A stretch of DNA of 64,000 nt from Prorocentrum cordatum (lineage: Eukaryota > Sar > Dinophyceae > Prorocentrales > Prorocentraceae): positions 721,170 to 785,169 of the forward strand of contig CAUYUJ010019604.1 of assembly GCA_963575745.1 (NCBI GenBank), given 5' to 3'. The notes below the pieces were generated by a model. It was not told the DNA's origin, made no database searches, and was given only the letters and a program-made list of their open reading frames with translations. Shown here in pieces: positions 12,902-24,330 of the stretch (position 1 is the first letter of the stretch; the number at the start of each line of letters is the position of its first letter). The position numbers and the translations under genes are program-made.

Positions 12902-13369
12902 CCGGAAAAAACATGAAACCAAGCGACACTCTTTCATAATAACTCCCAGTTGCACCACCGTCACGTAGAGACACTGCCAGACAGAACATAACTACATTTG
13001 TGTATTTCAGCGTTGCATCTCCCAGAACGATTTAGAAACAACCACGCCGCTTTTGTTCCCAGGTGTCTTGGTTTGGGCCAGCCATGCACCCTGGAAGCGC
13101 CAGCGCTCGCATCAGTGATGTGTTGGGTCCTGGCTCGTGCGTAATTTGGTAGTCGGGTCTGAAACGTCAACGCGTCCCCGTCGGCAAAACTCAACTAGCA
13201 AATATACTTGCGGGAACGATTTGTGAGCACACCGAGATGTCCTTTCTGATGCCGAGATTGCTGATCATATTAGCATATGTGCGAGCACGTCTGGATTTTG
13301 TCGGGGTGCGTTCTCAGATTTGCGAGCATGTCGAGTTGACTCGGGCCCGAATCAGTCTGGACAACACTT
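12902..13369. other. intergenic, no gene seen
   Basis: 468 nt between the stop of DDE-like copy A and the next relic spliced leader. It begins with an AT-richer stretch (GGAAAAAACATGAAACC) that could be the 3' end of the recycled mRNA. There is no long poly-A run and no protein-like frame. Confidence 0.4.
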
Positions 13370-13392
13370 CCGTTATACGATTTTGGCTCAAG
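13370..13392 (+). other. relic dinoflagellate spliced leader
   Basis: CCGT, six altered bases, then an exact 13-nt ATTTTGGCTCAAG, which is the 3' end of the spliced leader. It lies 109 nt before the ATG at 13502 of gene 3A, a reasonable 5' UTR length. Confidence 0.7.
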
Positions 13393-14540
13393 CCACTTGG
13401 GCTTCTCCGCAAGTGCTCTTGTCTTCAGTACGACCTGAGCCACTTGTTTCAAACGCTTGGAGTACCTCGTCGTTCTCATTGTGGACGACACTCCTGGAGC
13501 AATGGATCCTGCTGCAGGCCCCGCCTCACCTACTGAGGTCCCAGTTCTCGCTTCAGCAGAGAAACGCGATGGCGACATAGCCAGTGTCGCTTCTTCTCAC
13601 CTCGCATTGGGCGCAGAGGCTGCAAACATGTCGAAGCTGGGCTCCGCTTCGGGCTTGGTTGGCAAAGTGCTCGGTGGATCCACTCTGGTGGAGGTTGCGT
13701 CTTCGGGCTCGCAGGGTCCGATTGCTGGGGTCCCAGCGCCGCCGACGCCTGCGACGGCCACTGGCGGCGCTGCCGCCCAGCGCCCCAACCGCGGGCCAGG
13801 CGGCCGCGCCAACAAGACCATATCGCATGACATGTTCTGGTGCTGCAAGTGCCATTAGGAGAGGCCGATATCACTTATGCAGCAGCGCGGGACCACGCAA
13901 GTCTGCGGCCCAGACGTTCAAGCCTACAACAGCCTGCAGACTCACTGGAGGGGCAAGCCAGCTTTGCGTAAGTGGTGATCTGGCAAGTCGGAGGCCGAGC
14001 AGGCTGAGTGGCACCGTAAGCAGCAGGCGCACATTCCAGGTACAAAGCGGAAGTTCGATGAGATGGAGGTGTCCGAGACGAGCTCCAGGAACGCCGTGGA
14101 GTACGAAATCCAGGTGGACGACTGGGTACCGCTCAACATCTACCAGCGGCGAATGGCCCTGGAGGGCGTCTCCAAGCAGGATGCTTCCCAGGAGTTCAAG
14201 AAGATATGCGAGCGCGGCGCTGGCCTCTGGCGCTCCGGACAGAGGCACGTCCACGACTACCAGGGTTACCGCATGGTGACGGGGCTCCGCGAGTCGCAGG
14301 GCTACCAGGCCACGGGCAGGTACAAGGCCGACGGCCGCGAGTACCTCGCCGAACGACTGGGGGAGTGCGGCGCCAAGTTAGAGAGCCAGATCGACGCCCC
14401 CACGCAGTCCATGAGTAGTTTCCAGTCCGCTCCTGCTCGCGACGCTCCGAACATCCAGCGCCCCAGGGGGAGCGGCGTCACTCTCCCGCAGTGGCGCGAC
14501 CACTTCGAGGCTGGCATCCATCGCGAGGCACATTGGGTTG

Positions 14541-15296
14541 ACGAAACTCGTGTTCAACCCATGTTTGACCCATGCCGACCCATGTTTGGTTTTCGTGGGA
14601 TCCTGTCGATCAGGGTCTGCACACTATATCTACAAAACGAAACCCATGTTCAACCCATGTTTGACCCATGTTGACCCATGTTTGGTTTTCTTGGGATCCT
14701 GGCGAGAGGGGGCTGCTCACTACATTTTTCTAAACAAAAACGAAACCCATGTTCACCCCATGTTGACCCACGTTTGGTTTTCTTGGGATCCTGGCGAAAA
14801 GGGGCTGCGCACTACATTTCAAAAACGAAACCCATGTCCAACCCATGTTTGACCCATGTTGACCCATGCTTGGTTTCCCTGGGCCCTTGGCGAAATTGGG
14901 CCGCATGCTATTTTTTTATAAAAAAAACGAAGCCCATGTTCAACCCATGTTTGACCCATGTTGACCCATGTTAGGTTTTCTTGGGATCCTGGCGAAAGGG
15001 GGCTGCGCGCTACATTTCAAAAACGAAACCCATGTTCAACCCATGTTTGCCCATTTTGACCCATGCTTGGTTTTCCTGGGCTCCTGGCGAAATGGGGTCG
15101 CGCACTCAATTTACAAAACGAAACCCATGTGCAACCCATGTTTGACCCATGTCGACCCATGTTTGGTTTTCCTGGGATCCTGTCGAAAGGGGGCTGCGCA
15201 CTACATGTAGACAACGAAACCCATGTTCAGCCCATGTTTGACCCATGTTGACCCACGTTTGGTTTTCCTGGGCTCCTGGCGAAATGAAGCCGCACA
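14541..15296 (+). repeat. minisatellite, 8 units of about 95 bp
   Basis: Eight head-to-tail units of roughly 85-105 bp. Each is built from CCCATGTTCAACCCATG, TTTGACCCATGTTGACC, a TTGGTTTTCCTGGGATCC block, a GGCGAAAGGGGGCTGCGC block and an A-rich end (TTTCAAAAACGAAA). Units differ by scattered substitutions and small indels. The array interrupts gene 3A. Peptide repeats appear in several frames but none is consistent, so it is probably non-coding. Confidence 0.9.
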
Positions 15297-15414
15297 CTAG
15301 GTTCTAGGCCAAAAACAGGCGTCAATATTGTTTTCTTAAAAAAATGACGCTCGATATTGGGCTGTTCACGGCCCTATCTACACGCGCACTAAGAAAGCCC
15401 GTTGGCAAACACGT

Positions 15415-15470
15415 AACCCATGTTCAACCCATGTTTGACCCATGTTTACTCGTGTTGACCTATGTTCGCT
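15415..15470 (+). repeat. detached partial unit of the 95-bp minisatellite
   Basis: ACCCATGTTCAACCCATG followed by TTTGACCCATGTTTACTCG repeats the first part of the array unit about 120 bp beyond the array end, immediately before the second half of gene 3A resumes. The same ACTCGTGTT word occurs at the left edge of the array (about 14548). Confidence 0.75.
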
Positions 15471-16874
15471 CGTGACCCGCCGCGGGCAGCGGCGGCCGAG
15501 CGCGCGGCGGAGGTCAGCAAGGCGGTGGCAGCGGCAGACGACATGGAGGCCGCTCTGGCCCACTCCAAGTCTGGACACAAGGCTGGCGACAAGGGCGACG
15601 AGGGGTCCGCGAAGGGGAAGGCCACCCTGCAGGTGAAGAGGATTGGCGCGTTGGCCAAGGTCTCGACGGCCGAGGTGAAGCGCACTGAGAAGATCACTCA
15701 ACTTCAAGCCCAGAAGACGGTCGCAGACGGCAAGTGCGAGAAGGTGGTGAACGCGAACCATGATAGCGAGGATGCCATCAAGGAGCTTCAACCGGAGATA
15801 AGCAAGTTGAACACAAAGGCCATCGAGTACTTGAACCAGGACTCCAAGGTTGCCCTCGAGAAGATCAAGGTCGACGTGAATTCGGCCTCTTCTGGCGCTG
15901 CCACGGAGCTCGCCGCCGCTGCCCTCGTCGCCCGCACTAAGACGCTGAACACTGGTGCGGTGGCCGATTTCAGCGCTCCCCTGCGGAAGCTGACGACGCA
16001 GACTGCGGGGCTTTCGCGGGCCAAGGGCGACTCTTCCGCGAGGAAGCAAGAGAAGGGCGCGTCGATGCAGATCGCCCCGAGGCCTGTCATGCACGCCATC
16101 CTGGTTGATGAGAGCACAGGTGCCTTCCACAACATCGCCGAGTCAGTTTTCGAGGCCAAGGGCGGCTTGCGCCCAACGGTTGCAAACGCTGCCAGCGGGG
16201 AGGCTTTCGACAAGATAGTGAACCTGCCCATCGCCAAGAGGGGGCTGACCCAGTGAAAAGCGTCATTGAAGTTAGGCATGGGCACGATCCGCCAGGTCCT
16301 CTCAGCGGGCAGGCTCGCGGAGAAAAAGCTCGACGAGGGAGTGCAGGGCTGCTTCGGCATGGACGTCCGCACGAAGATGCCGCTGCCGAAGGCGAACTGG
16401 GCTGATCAGGTGTTCAAGTTCGAGATCCTCGCGGCTGGTGCTTCTGCGCTGTTGGTCAATTGGGCGCCGTACTGCATGATGGGCGCCGTCGTGATGCTGG
16501 TTGGCAGCGCATCGATGGCGGGCATCAAGCCTGAGCGCGTGACCGGTAGCAGTTGGGCGGAGCAGCGGGACTTTTTGTACCGGTGCGATCGCGACCGCCT
16601 GATCGGGCTGATCCACGACGGCGGCTGGTTCTGCAGGTTCGAGAACGGGAGCGCCAGCAAGGGCCACTGCATGATCGTGATTCCCTCGGGCTTCATGATT
16701 CTGGCCGCTGCGGACGATGCCGCCATGCTCGGGTGGCCGCGCGTCTCCGACGAAGCTGACAAGCAGCGCGTCAGCACTGGCCTCCGCAATCTTCTTGACT
16801 CCTTCCCAGAGTACCGCGCCGAGGCGCTGGGCCACGCGCAGCTGTGCAGCTTTATCGACGGCAGTCACAGGTGA

Positions 16875-17560
16875 TTGCAATTCAGTCTGTGCGAAGATCT
16901 AATTCACGATGGCTCTCATGCGGCAATATCTGGCAGTCCTATTACAGATGCATGGTGCGTCAGCGTTGTGAGTTGCCAGCCGACTGTTTGGCAGTGGTTG
17001 CGCATTGCAATTTGTCGGTTCGGTTTCCAGACGCTTGGGCTACAGGTTCGCTAGGACTTGACGTCCATTGCATATTCGCGTGGACATTCCGTCCATAGTT
17101 CAACACTCGGGGACAGGAGTCTCCGCCTGAGGTTCTGACCCTACACCATATGTGAGTTGTCTTGGACCATGCGTTTCTCTGTACAACGAATGTGTTATCC
17201 AACTGCGCGTTGGGCTATCCCACGCCCCTCCCGTTGTCGTCTTGGCGCCCGCTCGCGCTGCAACGACATGATATGCAACGCATGTAGTAATCCCAGAGGC
17301 TTCCGCCATTCCGCTGACCTAATTTGGGGGGCGCGGGGGATCAAGCACGCGCGCGATGGCCTGTGCAAGTACAGTTACCAATACAAGTGCAACCGTCATC
17401 ACATTCACAATCAGCACCATCACCCGTGCAATCGCCGACAAATGTGCGCGTGTAAACGCACGTGCACGCACGCCAGCACACGTGCATTTACACGCACAAT
17501 AGTTTGTTATAAGCGGTCCTTCGGGGCCCGAACGGTTGATCAGCAAACAGAGCTGAAGCG
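16875..17560. other. no gene seen
   Basis: Mixed-composition DNA after the stop of gene 3A. There are no long protein-like frames and no relic leader. The last 100 bp carry alternating GCACGC/GTGCA words leading into the AGT microsatellite. Confidence 0.4.
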
Positions 17561-17634
17561 TCGCAGTAGTAGTCGTAGAAGTTGTAGTAACAGTAGTGGC
17601 AGTAGTAGTAGCATTAGAAGCAGGAGTGGAGGTA

Positions 17635-17681
<47 letters not shown>

Positions 17682-17797
17682 TGTAGTAGTAGTAGTAATC
17701 GCAGTAGTAGTCGTAGTAGTAGTCGTAGTAGTAGTAGTAGTAGTAGTCGTCGTAGTAGTAGTAGTAGTAGTATTAGTAGTAGTAGTAGTAGCAGTAA

Positions 17798-17852
<55 letters not shown>

Positions 17853-17913
17853 CGTCGTCGTAGTAGTAATAGCAGTAGTAGTCTTAACAGCAGTAGTAGT
17901 AGCAGTCGGCGGT
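17561..17913 (+). repeat. (AGT)n microsatellite
   Basis: About 350 bp of imperfect AGT trinucleotides, with occasional CGT, AGA and AAC variants. It translates as poly-Ser on the plus strand and poly-Thr on the minus strand; neither is evidence of a gene. Confidence 0.95.
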
Positions 17914-18285
17914 CTCATGTTCGCGGCGCGTAGGTTACGTGGGGAGTGTTTCGCGGGCCGCGGTTCTCTGCGCCTGCGTTTTCCTGGGGGGCCTCACCCC
18001 CCCCATCCCAGGGGTCAATGCTGGGGGCAGGCTGGCATTCCGCGTCGGCTGTCATGGGTGCGCGGGTCGGAGCAATGCAAGATGAGCGAACGCCCAGATG
18101 GCGACCCGTGGCATTTCAAGGTGGACCCTGGCCAATCAACCACATGTAAAGTACAAGGCCTGGTGCATCATTACCGCATGCATAGAGGTGGAGGTCAGTC
18201 TTGGGGAAAGTTCGAGATTAGGATATGCCTGCACTGGCGCTGATCTGACCAGCGGGCTTAAATCCGCGCGCCCGTCTAGGGTTGA

Positions 18286-19145
18286 GTGCTTCCGGTGCCA
18301 GGTGCCCTACGTCGTGGGAGGATCTCAGTCGCTGGCGGACATCGAGTTCGACATGTCATTGCCGTTCAGACTCCAGGACTTCTCTTTGTTGCCCAGGCTC
18401 ACATGCATCGACGTGCGACGTGGACTCGCCGAGATATGTGGACTGGTATACGGACAAGGGCGCGGTTGAAAAGGGTGCCGTGGAAAGACGTGCCGACGCG
18501 CGCCCTGCCTCGCGATCTTCAGTTATATTTCCCCCCAGTGCTGCCCGACCCTGACATCATGCACCGCGAGCCAAGGTTTGGCGACAGGATGGTCCAGTGC
18601 ATGGAGGCGTTGCAGGCAAGGGCTGAGGTGGCCGCTATCGATCCAAAGAGAGTCCGCATGGGCGGGGCGGCAGCTGGCTATGCCAGCGACGCCCCCAAGA
18701 GATGGAACACGAGTCTGGTTGATGACTGGAAGGAGATGCAGGACCCACTGCTCTCGTCCACCGAGTATCGCATCGTCGAAGGGGCCACGGAGGTTAACCC
18801 AATGTGCGAGATCGATGGCATAATGATTGCGTGTTTCCATGCTTTCGAGGCCAGTCAGTCACGCCAGAATCCGGTTATAATCGGGCCAGACACGATCGCC
18901 ATTGCTTTGATAGGAAGAGGGGAAATCACGACAGCCAGGTTGAGTACAAGTTGTTGCTGTCTTGCGTTCCGTCGGTCCCGAGGTCGTTCGACCGAGAGCT
19001 GATGCCGGATGATGTCACGTACTTGCGCCACGGCGTGCACGCCAATTCCAAGGCTTGGCTTGCTGCATCTATTCGCCGCGCACGTTGCCCCAAGCCTACC
19101 AAGACTTACCTCGCTCGATCGGTTGTTGAATTGCTTGCACCATGA
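18286..19145 (+). pseudogene. unrecognised decayed coding region
   Basis: The plus frame from about 18470 to 18910 has balanced, globular composition (residues around RFGDRMVQCMEAL and FHAFEAS). Sensible sequence then continues in another frame to the stop at 19145. That hand-over suggests one indel in a real coding sequence. There is no recognised motif, relic leader or neighbour that hints at function. Confidence 0.3.
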
Positions 19146-19307
19146 GTTTATACGCGGCTGACAACGGAGTGCAGGGGGCGCTATGCGACTTTTTAGACCT
19201 GACAGGGTTGACGGTTTATGTTTAGCCTAAGCATGCCGTATTCACCCTGCCGTTCGAACTTCCAGCCCGTTATGTAAGCTCGAGGAGGAACGAAGGCTGG
19301 AAGTCCT

Positions 19308-22196
19308 ATGCACACGCCAGTAGCATCAACAGACTTGGCGCGGACCTCAACACGGGCGTGTTCGCCGCCTCCAGGGAGTGCGATGGTTGGCGGACAAAGA
19401 ATTACAAGAGCTCCAGCGCACCTGCGGAAAGGGCATCTGCTTTCGAGGACTCTTCGAGGATACCCTGGCAGCGCACCGCCTACTCTAATGCGGCAGAGCT
19501 GTTTGGCGATGGGGTGGCAGTTGCGCGCGGCTTCCAGATTTTGGCTCCGCCGTCGGAGTTCGGGGGCTCCAAGGCAGTGGACACGGAGGAGAACAAGGGC
19601 TACTGCTGCCCACGCCCCCGCAACCTGGCGCGAACTGCCCTCCGTCTCTATCTCACCGCGCCGCCGCAGACGAACGCAAAAGGGGTTGTGGCTATACCGT
19701 CCCAAGGTGTCCAGCGGCAAGGAATTTGAGTTCGACTTCGCTGCCATCGTGGAACCGGACCCCCTCGCCCCCGTCGAGGAGACGGGGCATGGATGGCGCG
19801 AAACGGCCAAGGTTGCTCCCTGGAGGACTCACGACGAGTTGAAGCACGCGGAGGGACATGACCCCGCGCGAAGTGACAACCGCCAGGGATATCGCGAGGC
19901 CCGACGGCGCCTCTGCAGCGCCTGGCAGAAGGAACCTATTCGGGAGATCTGCGACAACAGGAGATTGCTCGTTGAACATCTTCGCGCTTTTGCTCGTGAC
20001 AGCGGAGTACTTTGGACTGGCGAGAAGCACTTGGGGATGGAGCTGAAGGCAGACCAGTTCCATGAACGGTACTACGTCCATCCCGACGTGTACAAGTTGA
20101 CCATGCATGGCAGGAAGTTGCATATGACATGAACAACATCTCCCCAGCAGGTGTAGAAGCTGACGATCGGTGGGTACACTACTCATGCAGTGACTTCGCG
20201 AAGCACATGCCGCAGAGCCCACGGCCCGCAGGGGGGGAATTCGACGATGTGTGGCGAGGGGCCGAGGCGACCAACGACGATGTCGACGTTGCCCCCGACG
20301 AGGGGAATCTGCCCCAGCCCACGATCGGCAAAGGATTTCGACAGCGCGTGACCGAGCTCATCCGAAATGACGCGGACGGTATTCAAACTATGACCATGGC
20401 ATTTCGTGCGTCCATACCGCGCGGGGGAAAGCGTCAACGATCGAGCTGGGGGCGTCGGGGATCGGCAGGGTTCAAGAGAACGTACTGGGCAGATGCAAGA
20501 CCCCGGCTTCCCTCCAAGGAGCTCGGCCCGTCTTCTTCTCCGGCGACGCAGCCACTTGACCCGCGCGGCGGAACGCCAGTTCATCAGCTTCCCCCGATGG
20601 GCGACGCGAAGCCATGGACCAGAGAGCGTGCCATAGACGTCAACCTGGCCTTGTCCAGAATGGAGCAAGTATACCTGTGTCTCCGGCTCGGGTGTTACTG
20701 TGCGCCATGCAAGGAAGTGCAAAAAGAAGTCGAAGTTGAAGCCGGTGAAGTCGCGCGACAGCTGCGATCAGCCCAATGCTGCTTTGCACGTTGACTTCTG
20801 TATTCTTCATCGGCGTGCATATTCCCATTGGGCCGACGCCCGCAGACACAACGCCCCCGACGAGGTCCTGGCGCATGATAAGATGCTTCTCGAGTGGTGG
20901 TGCCATTCTGAGATATATGGAGGGGCGGCGGAGTTGAGCGAAGAAGTCGACAGCCCGACGGCGATGTCAGTGGACTCGGACCCTGCTCAGAATGAGAGAA
21001 GACAGCCATCCGCCGCGACCACGGAGGAAGGGGGCGCGTGGCTATGCCGCAGCCTCCCCGCCTGTTCCACTGCCCTCAGAAGCCGCGACGCCTGCGAAGG
21101 ACCAAGAACCTTTAGATGGCACGAAACCCAAGCATGGGGAGCCACCCATCCAAAAGGGACCGAGCTTGGTCGATTTGCATGCGTCGCAAGAGGAGAATCC
21201 CCCACCTCTGCCGCCTGATGGCGCCGAGCGCCGGGCCCAGGTAACGCTCCTGGCCCTAGACGACACGGATGACCAGAAGTCGGATGGCACGCGGCACTGG
21301 GAGAAAAAAAATATGAAGACGCGGAAAATCAAGCCGAGGTTGTGCTTCAACGAGGGCCTGAATTACGTGCTCTCTGGCAAGCTCCCTCACGCATTCATGT
21401 CGAAGTACTTCTGCCTCGGATGGGGCCCCGACCCCGCCACAGACGGAACAGCTTTCGATGAGTCAGCGCAAGCAAAGAACGAGAGATGGGGGAGACGGCT
21501 CACCTCGGGCTTGAGCACGCGAAGAAGGACGAATACGGTGCCCCGCTAATTGAGGAGGACGAAGATGCAGCGTTGCGCGCCCTCCCCTTGAGCTGGCTCG
21601 GCAGCTGGAAGAGCACCGCGGCGCCGGCCCTGAGTCCTTCGCAGACAGAGATGAGAGGCATTGGCTTCCAGAAGCGAACGCTGGAGTGGGCACGTGAGTT
21701 AGTGGGCGATCCGCTGCTTGAGTTCCTGCGACGCGTGTCCTCTGTGGACGGAGCAAAGGCGCGACGGTTCTTGCGCGCCCGCTACAACGCGGTCGAGCCA
21801 CGCTGCCTTCCGCCGCCCGAGTTTCGATTCATCCCGATGAACCTGGCCTGTGAACTGCGCGCTTGCGTGGTGCTCGGGCATGGGCGTGGGAGAAGCTGGA
21901 CGCCTTGGCTCGCGAACTGTTATCTAGCGATGCACAGTGCAGCACGCGTCCGCAGTTCACGGGGGTGGGTCGAGGTGTCATGTATTGTCAAGGTGATGGG
22001 TAACGTGGATAATGACAGAGTGCGGGCACGCTTCATGCACGCCCACATTCAATTGCCACGCAATACTGTCCATATCCTTGGCGCGAGCATGACGAGCGCC
22101 GACGACGCCCAACTGCGGAGCCAGAAGAATGGGGCGATAGTTTCGGGCCCAAACCGATTGAGGACGACTGTGTCGACAGAAGCGTACCTGCGATGA
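19308..22196 (+). pseudogene. unrecognised coding-like tract spread over three frames
   Basis: Successive plus frames (about 19690-20132, 20129-20794, 20700-21080, 20992-21480, 21486-22196) each carry protein-like stretches ending where the next begins. Features include a Cys/His/Lys-rich spot near 20700-20800 (CKKKSK), an acidic/Ser region near 20930 and a Pro-rich segment near 21200. It looks like one or two large genes broken by many small indels. No domain could be named, and I saw no transposase, RT or methyltransferase motif. Confidence 0.3.
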
Positions 22197-24330
22197 TGCC
22201 CATTGTCAGATTGCCGCTGCTGCTCGGCGCCTGCAGGGGCCAGTCGGTCCGAGTCGTCGACCCGAAGCGCACGCGCATCAGGTATGACGCGGCAGCGCGG
22301 ACACGCATCAGGAAATTGTCATCCCATTGGACGATGCTGCGATGAAAAGGTTTATGACAGGCACATATCGCGTCACCACAGAGGGGCCTCCAGGGCGTTC
22401 GGCAGCGCCGTTTTCTGACCTGTCTACCTGCCCAGATTGGACCGCATTCCGCCCCGGCGGGCCCAGTCGCTAAAGACCCAGAGTGGGCGTCTTATGGGGC
22501 AGTCAGTGTAGTCCAGATAGCGCAGAAAGGTGAGTGCCGCGCGATGCAAGGGGAGCTACCGACGCGGCTTAGACGCTGAGGTTGGGCGCGAGTTGTGGTT
22601 GGCCAGGCTTTGTGCGCCAGTGCTTGTGGTCTGGATGATCCGCGCCCGTTCTCGGAGTCGCACGTGCTCACTTCCGAGCCCCGCACCTTCGAGAGCCAAG
22701 AAATTTGGATTCTACGCGACGGCTCCCTGGCGACCACATTCCGCCCCAAATGTGGCGACGTTCATCATATGATGCGTTTCACCGTGTCGGGGATACAGCA
22801 CATTCGGCCATCGTGGACATTGGTTGATGACCGTCGGTGCGCAGCGCCCAAGGTATAACCCCGACTTCGACACGCCTTGCATAGGTTGGATTAAGCAGCA
22901 CCAAGCCCGAGTACGGATACTTGACGAAGATGAAGATGATGCGCTCACTTTCAATGAGAAAAAGATTGCGCTATGCTCGCCTAACGAATGGGACGGTGGC
23001 TACCTTCTGCGCATCAACTATTGCCGCGATCGGTTGTGGACACTGAGTTTGCTCACATGCAGGGCGCTCGTGCAGTGCGGCGCCTTTATCACTGAACCCG
23101 GCACAATCAGGCCGAATATGGGCTACCGTGAAATCGGTCAGGCCAAGCAGGATCGAGAGGGCTATGCCTCTGACCTTGCGGCGAGGACGTGGAAGTGGCT
23201 CTGATACTGACCGCGCGCAGGCAATATCACAGCTTAGGTGGGAGGGCGCCGGCACCGGGGCATAACCATTTGCAGAGAAAGTGTTATGCAGGGCAAGACC
23301 GCGCTACGCAACGACATCCTGGCGGTCTTTGCCTGGCTGCCCACGTCCCCAGATGACGCGCTACCTGTGCCGCAGAATCCCCACGGGCTGGAGAAGGCAG
23401 AGAGACTGGCCCGCAGGTGGATCAAGTTCCAGGACGCGCGCTCCAAGACGACTGCGACTGGGAAGAACGCGGTCATTCCTCCGTGGGCGCGGCGGCCGCG
23501 CATCAGCAGGGGGATCTATGGGGCCTGAGGGCCGCCCTGCGGCAGCAAGAATGTCAACGAGGGACCAAGCAGTCGCGCGCCAGATGACCGACTGGAATCC
23601 AGGGGCGCCGAGCTGAGAACCCGACCAAGTTGGGCGCGTCCGCCCGCGCGGGGGCTGCCTCTTCGAGTTCCGCTACGGCCGCGAGACAGCCCGCAGCCGA
23701 AGACTTTTGGCTGGGCGCGCCCTGGCGCATCGAGGCAGGCACCTCGCGGCGCCGCGCGGATGGCGCCCATCGACGGCGCGCGTGCGCCGACAGCGAGCAG
23801 CAGAATGCAGGTTCCTCTCCCCCGCGGCAGGGAAGTGCCAGGAACTGGCGGTCGTCTTGGAGCTGGGGCTCAGGCAACTGGCATGGCGACAACAGCTGGA
23901 GCCGCGGCGATTGCAGTTGGAGGTGTGAGGAGGAGAACGGGGAGGGAAACACGGCTGTACCGCAGGTACATCCTCGAGGCGAACAGTTGCGGTTCGAGTG
24001 CGCCCACAACGGATGAAGCGAGCCGCCTGGCGCCGAGGTGCTGCGCACTGAGCGTCCCAGATCGCTGTGGACCAGGTGGCGGGGGCGCTGCCTGCTGGGC
24101 GCGGCGCGACGGGCCGCTTCATGAACAAATTTTGGGCGCCGGCAAATCGTTGCCCGCGCGAGTGGAGTTCGCCGGGGAGGCCGCGGGGGGAGTTGGTTTA
24201 GTCGCGCCTCTGTTATGCCTCAGAGACATCAGCATGTGCATTATCGCGGCTATCTTGGCTTCAACTTGCGAAAAGAAGCAGGATATCGCCCGCCCGCGCC
24301 CGCCGGCAGGCCGCCCCTCCTCTCTTTAGC
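22197..24330. other. short unassigned frames, no recognisable gene
   Basis: Includes plus-strand frames at 22824-23204 (126 aa, acidic and Trp-containing), 23238-23528 (96 aa) and 23630-24016 (128 aa), all unrecognised. Overlapping minus frames are equally long. No repeat or regulatory signal stands out. Confidence 0.3.

Larger units (their letters stand above)
13502..16874 (+). pseudogene. gene 3A, broken relative of the 1,024-aa protein at 54.4 kb
   Basis: Starts at the first ATG (MDPAAG) after the relic leader. One frame runs 13502 to about 14540 with in-frame TAG at 13856-13858 and TGA at 13976-13978. A second frame runs about 15470-16874 with TGA at 16254-16256. Between them lies a tandem minisatellite array. 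Parallels to gene 3B: an N-terminal Cys-rich site (WCCKC here), a Lys-rich middle with predicted helical or coiled character (about 15560-15900), and a closely parallel C-terminal block of the form GGxxxR...C(I/M)IV. Function unknown. The array could be an intron or a later insertion. Three nonsense codons make this copy a pseudogene unless the assembly is wrong. Confidence 0.55.

Noticed and set aside
14538-15251. Repeat protein with VFLGSW / NPCLTHVDPC units
   Set aside because: Comes from the minisatellite; equivalent repeats appear in other frames and units change frame because of indels, so coding is not conserved.
14541-15296. CRISPR-like array
   Set aside because: Head-to-tail units with no distinct unique spacers, no cas genes and a eukaryotic context.
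17157-17933. Poly-Ser (plus) and poly-Thr (minus) proteins
   Set aside because: Direct translation of the AGT microsatellite in two frames.
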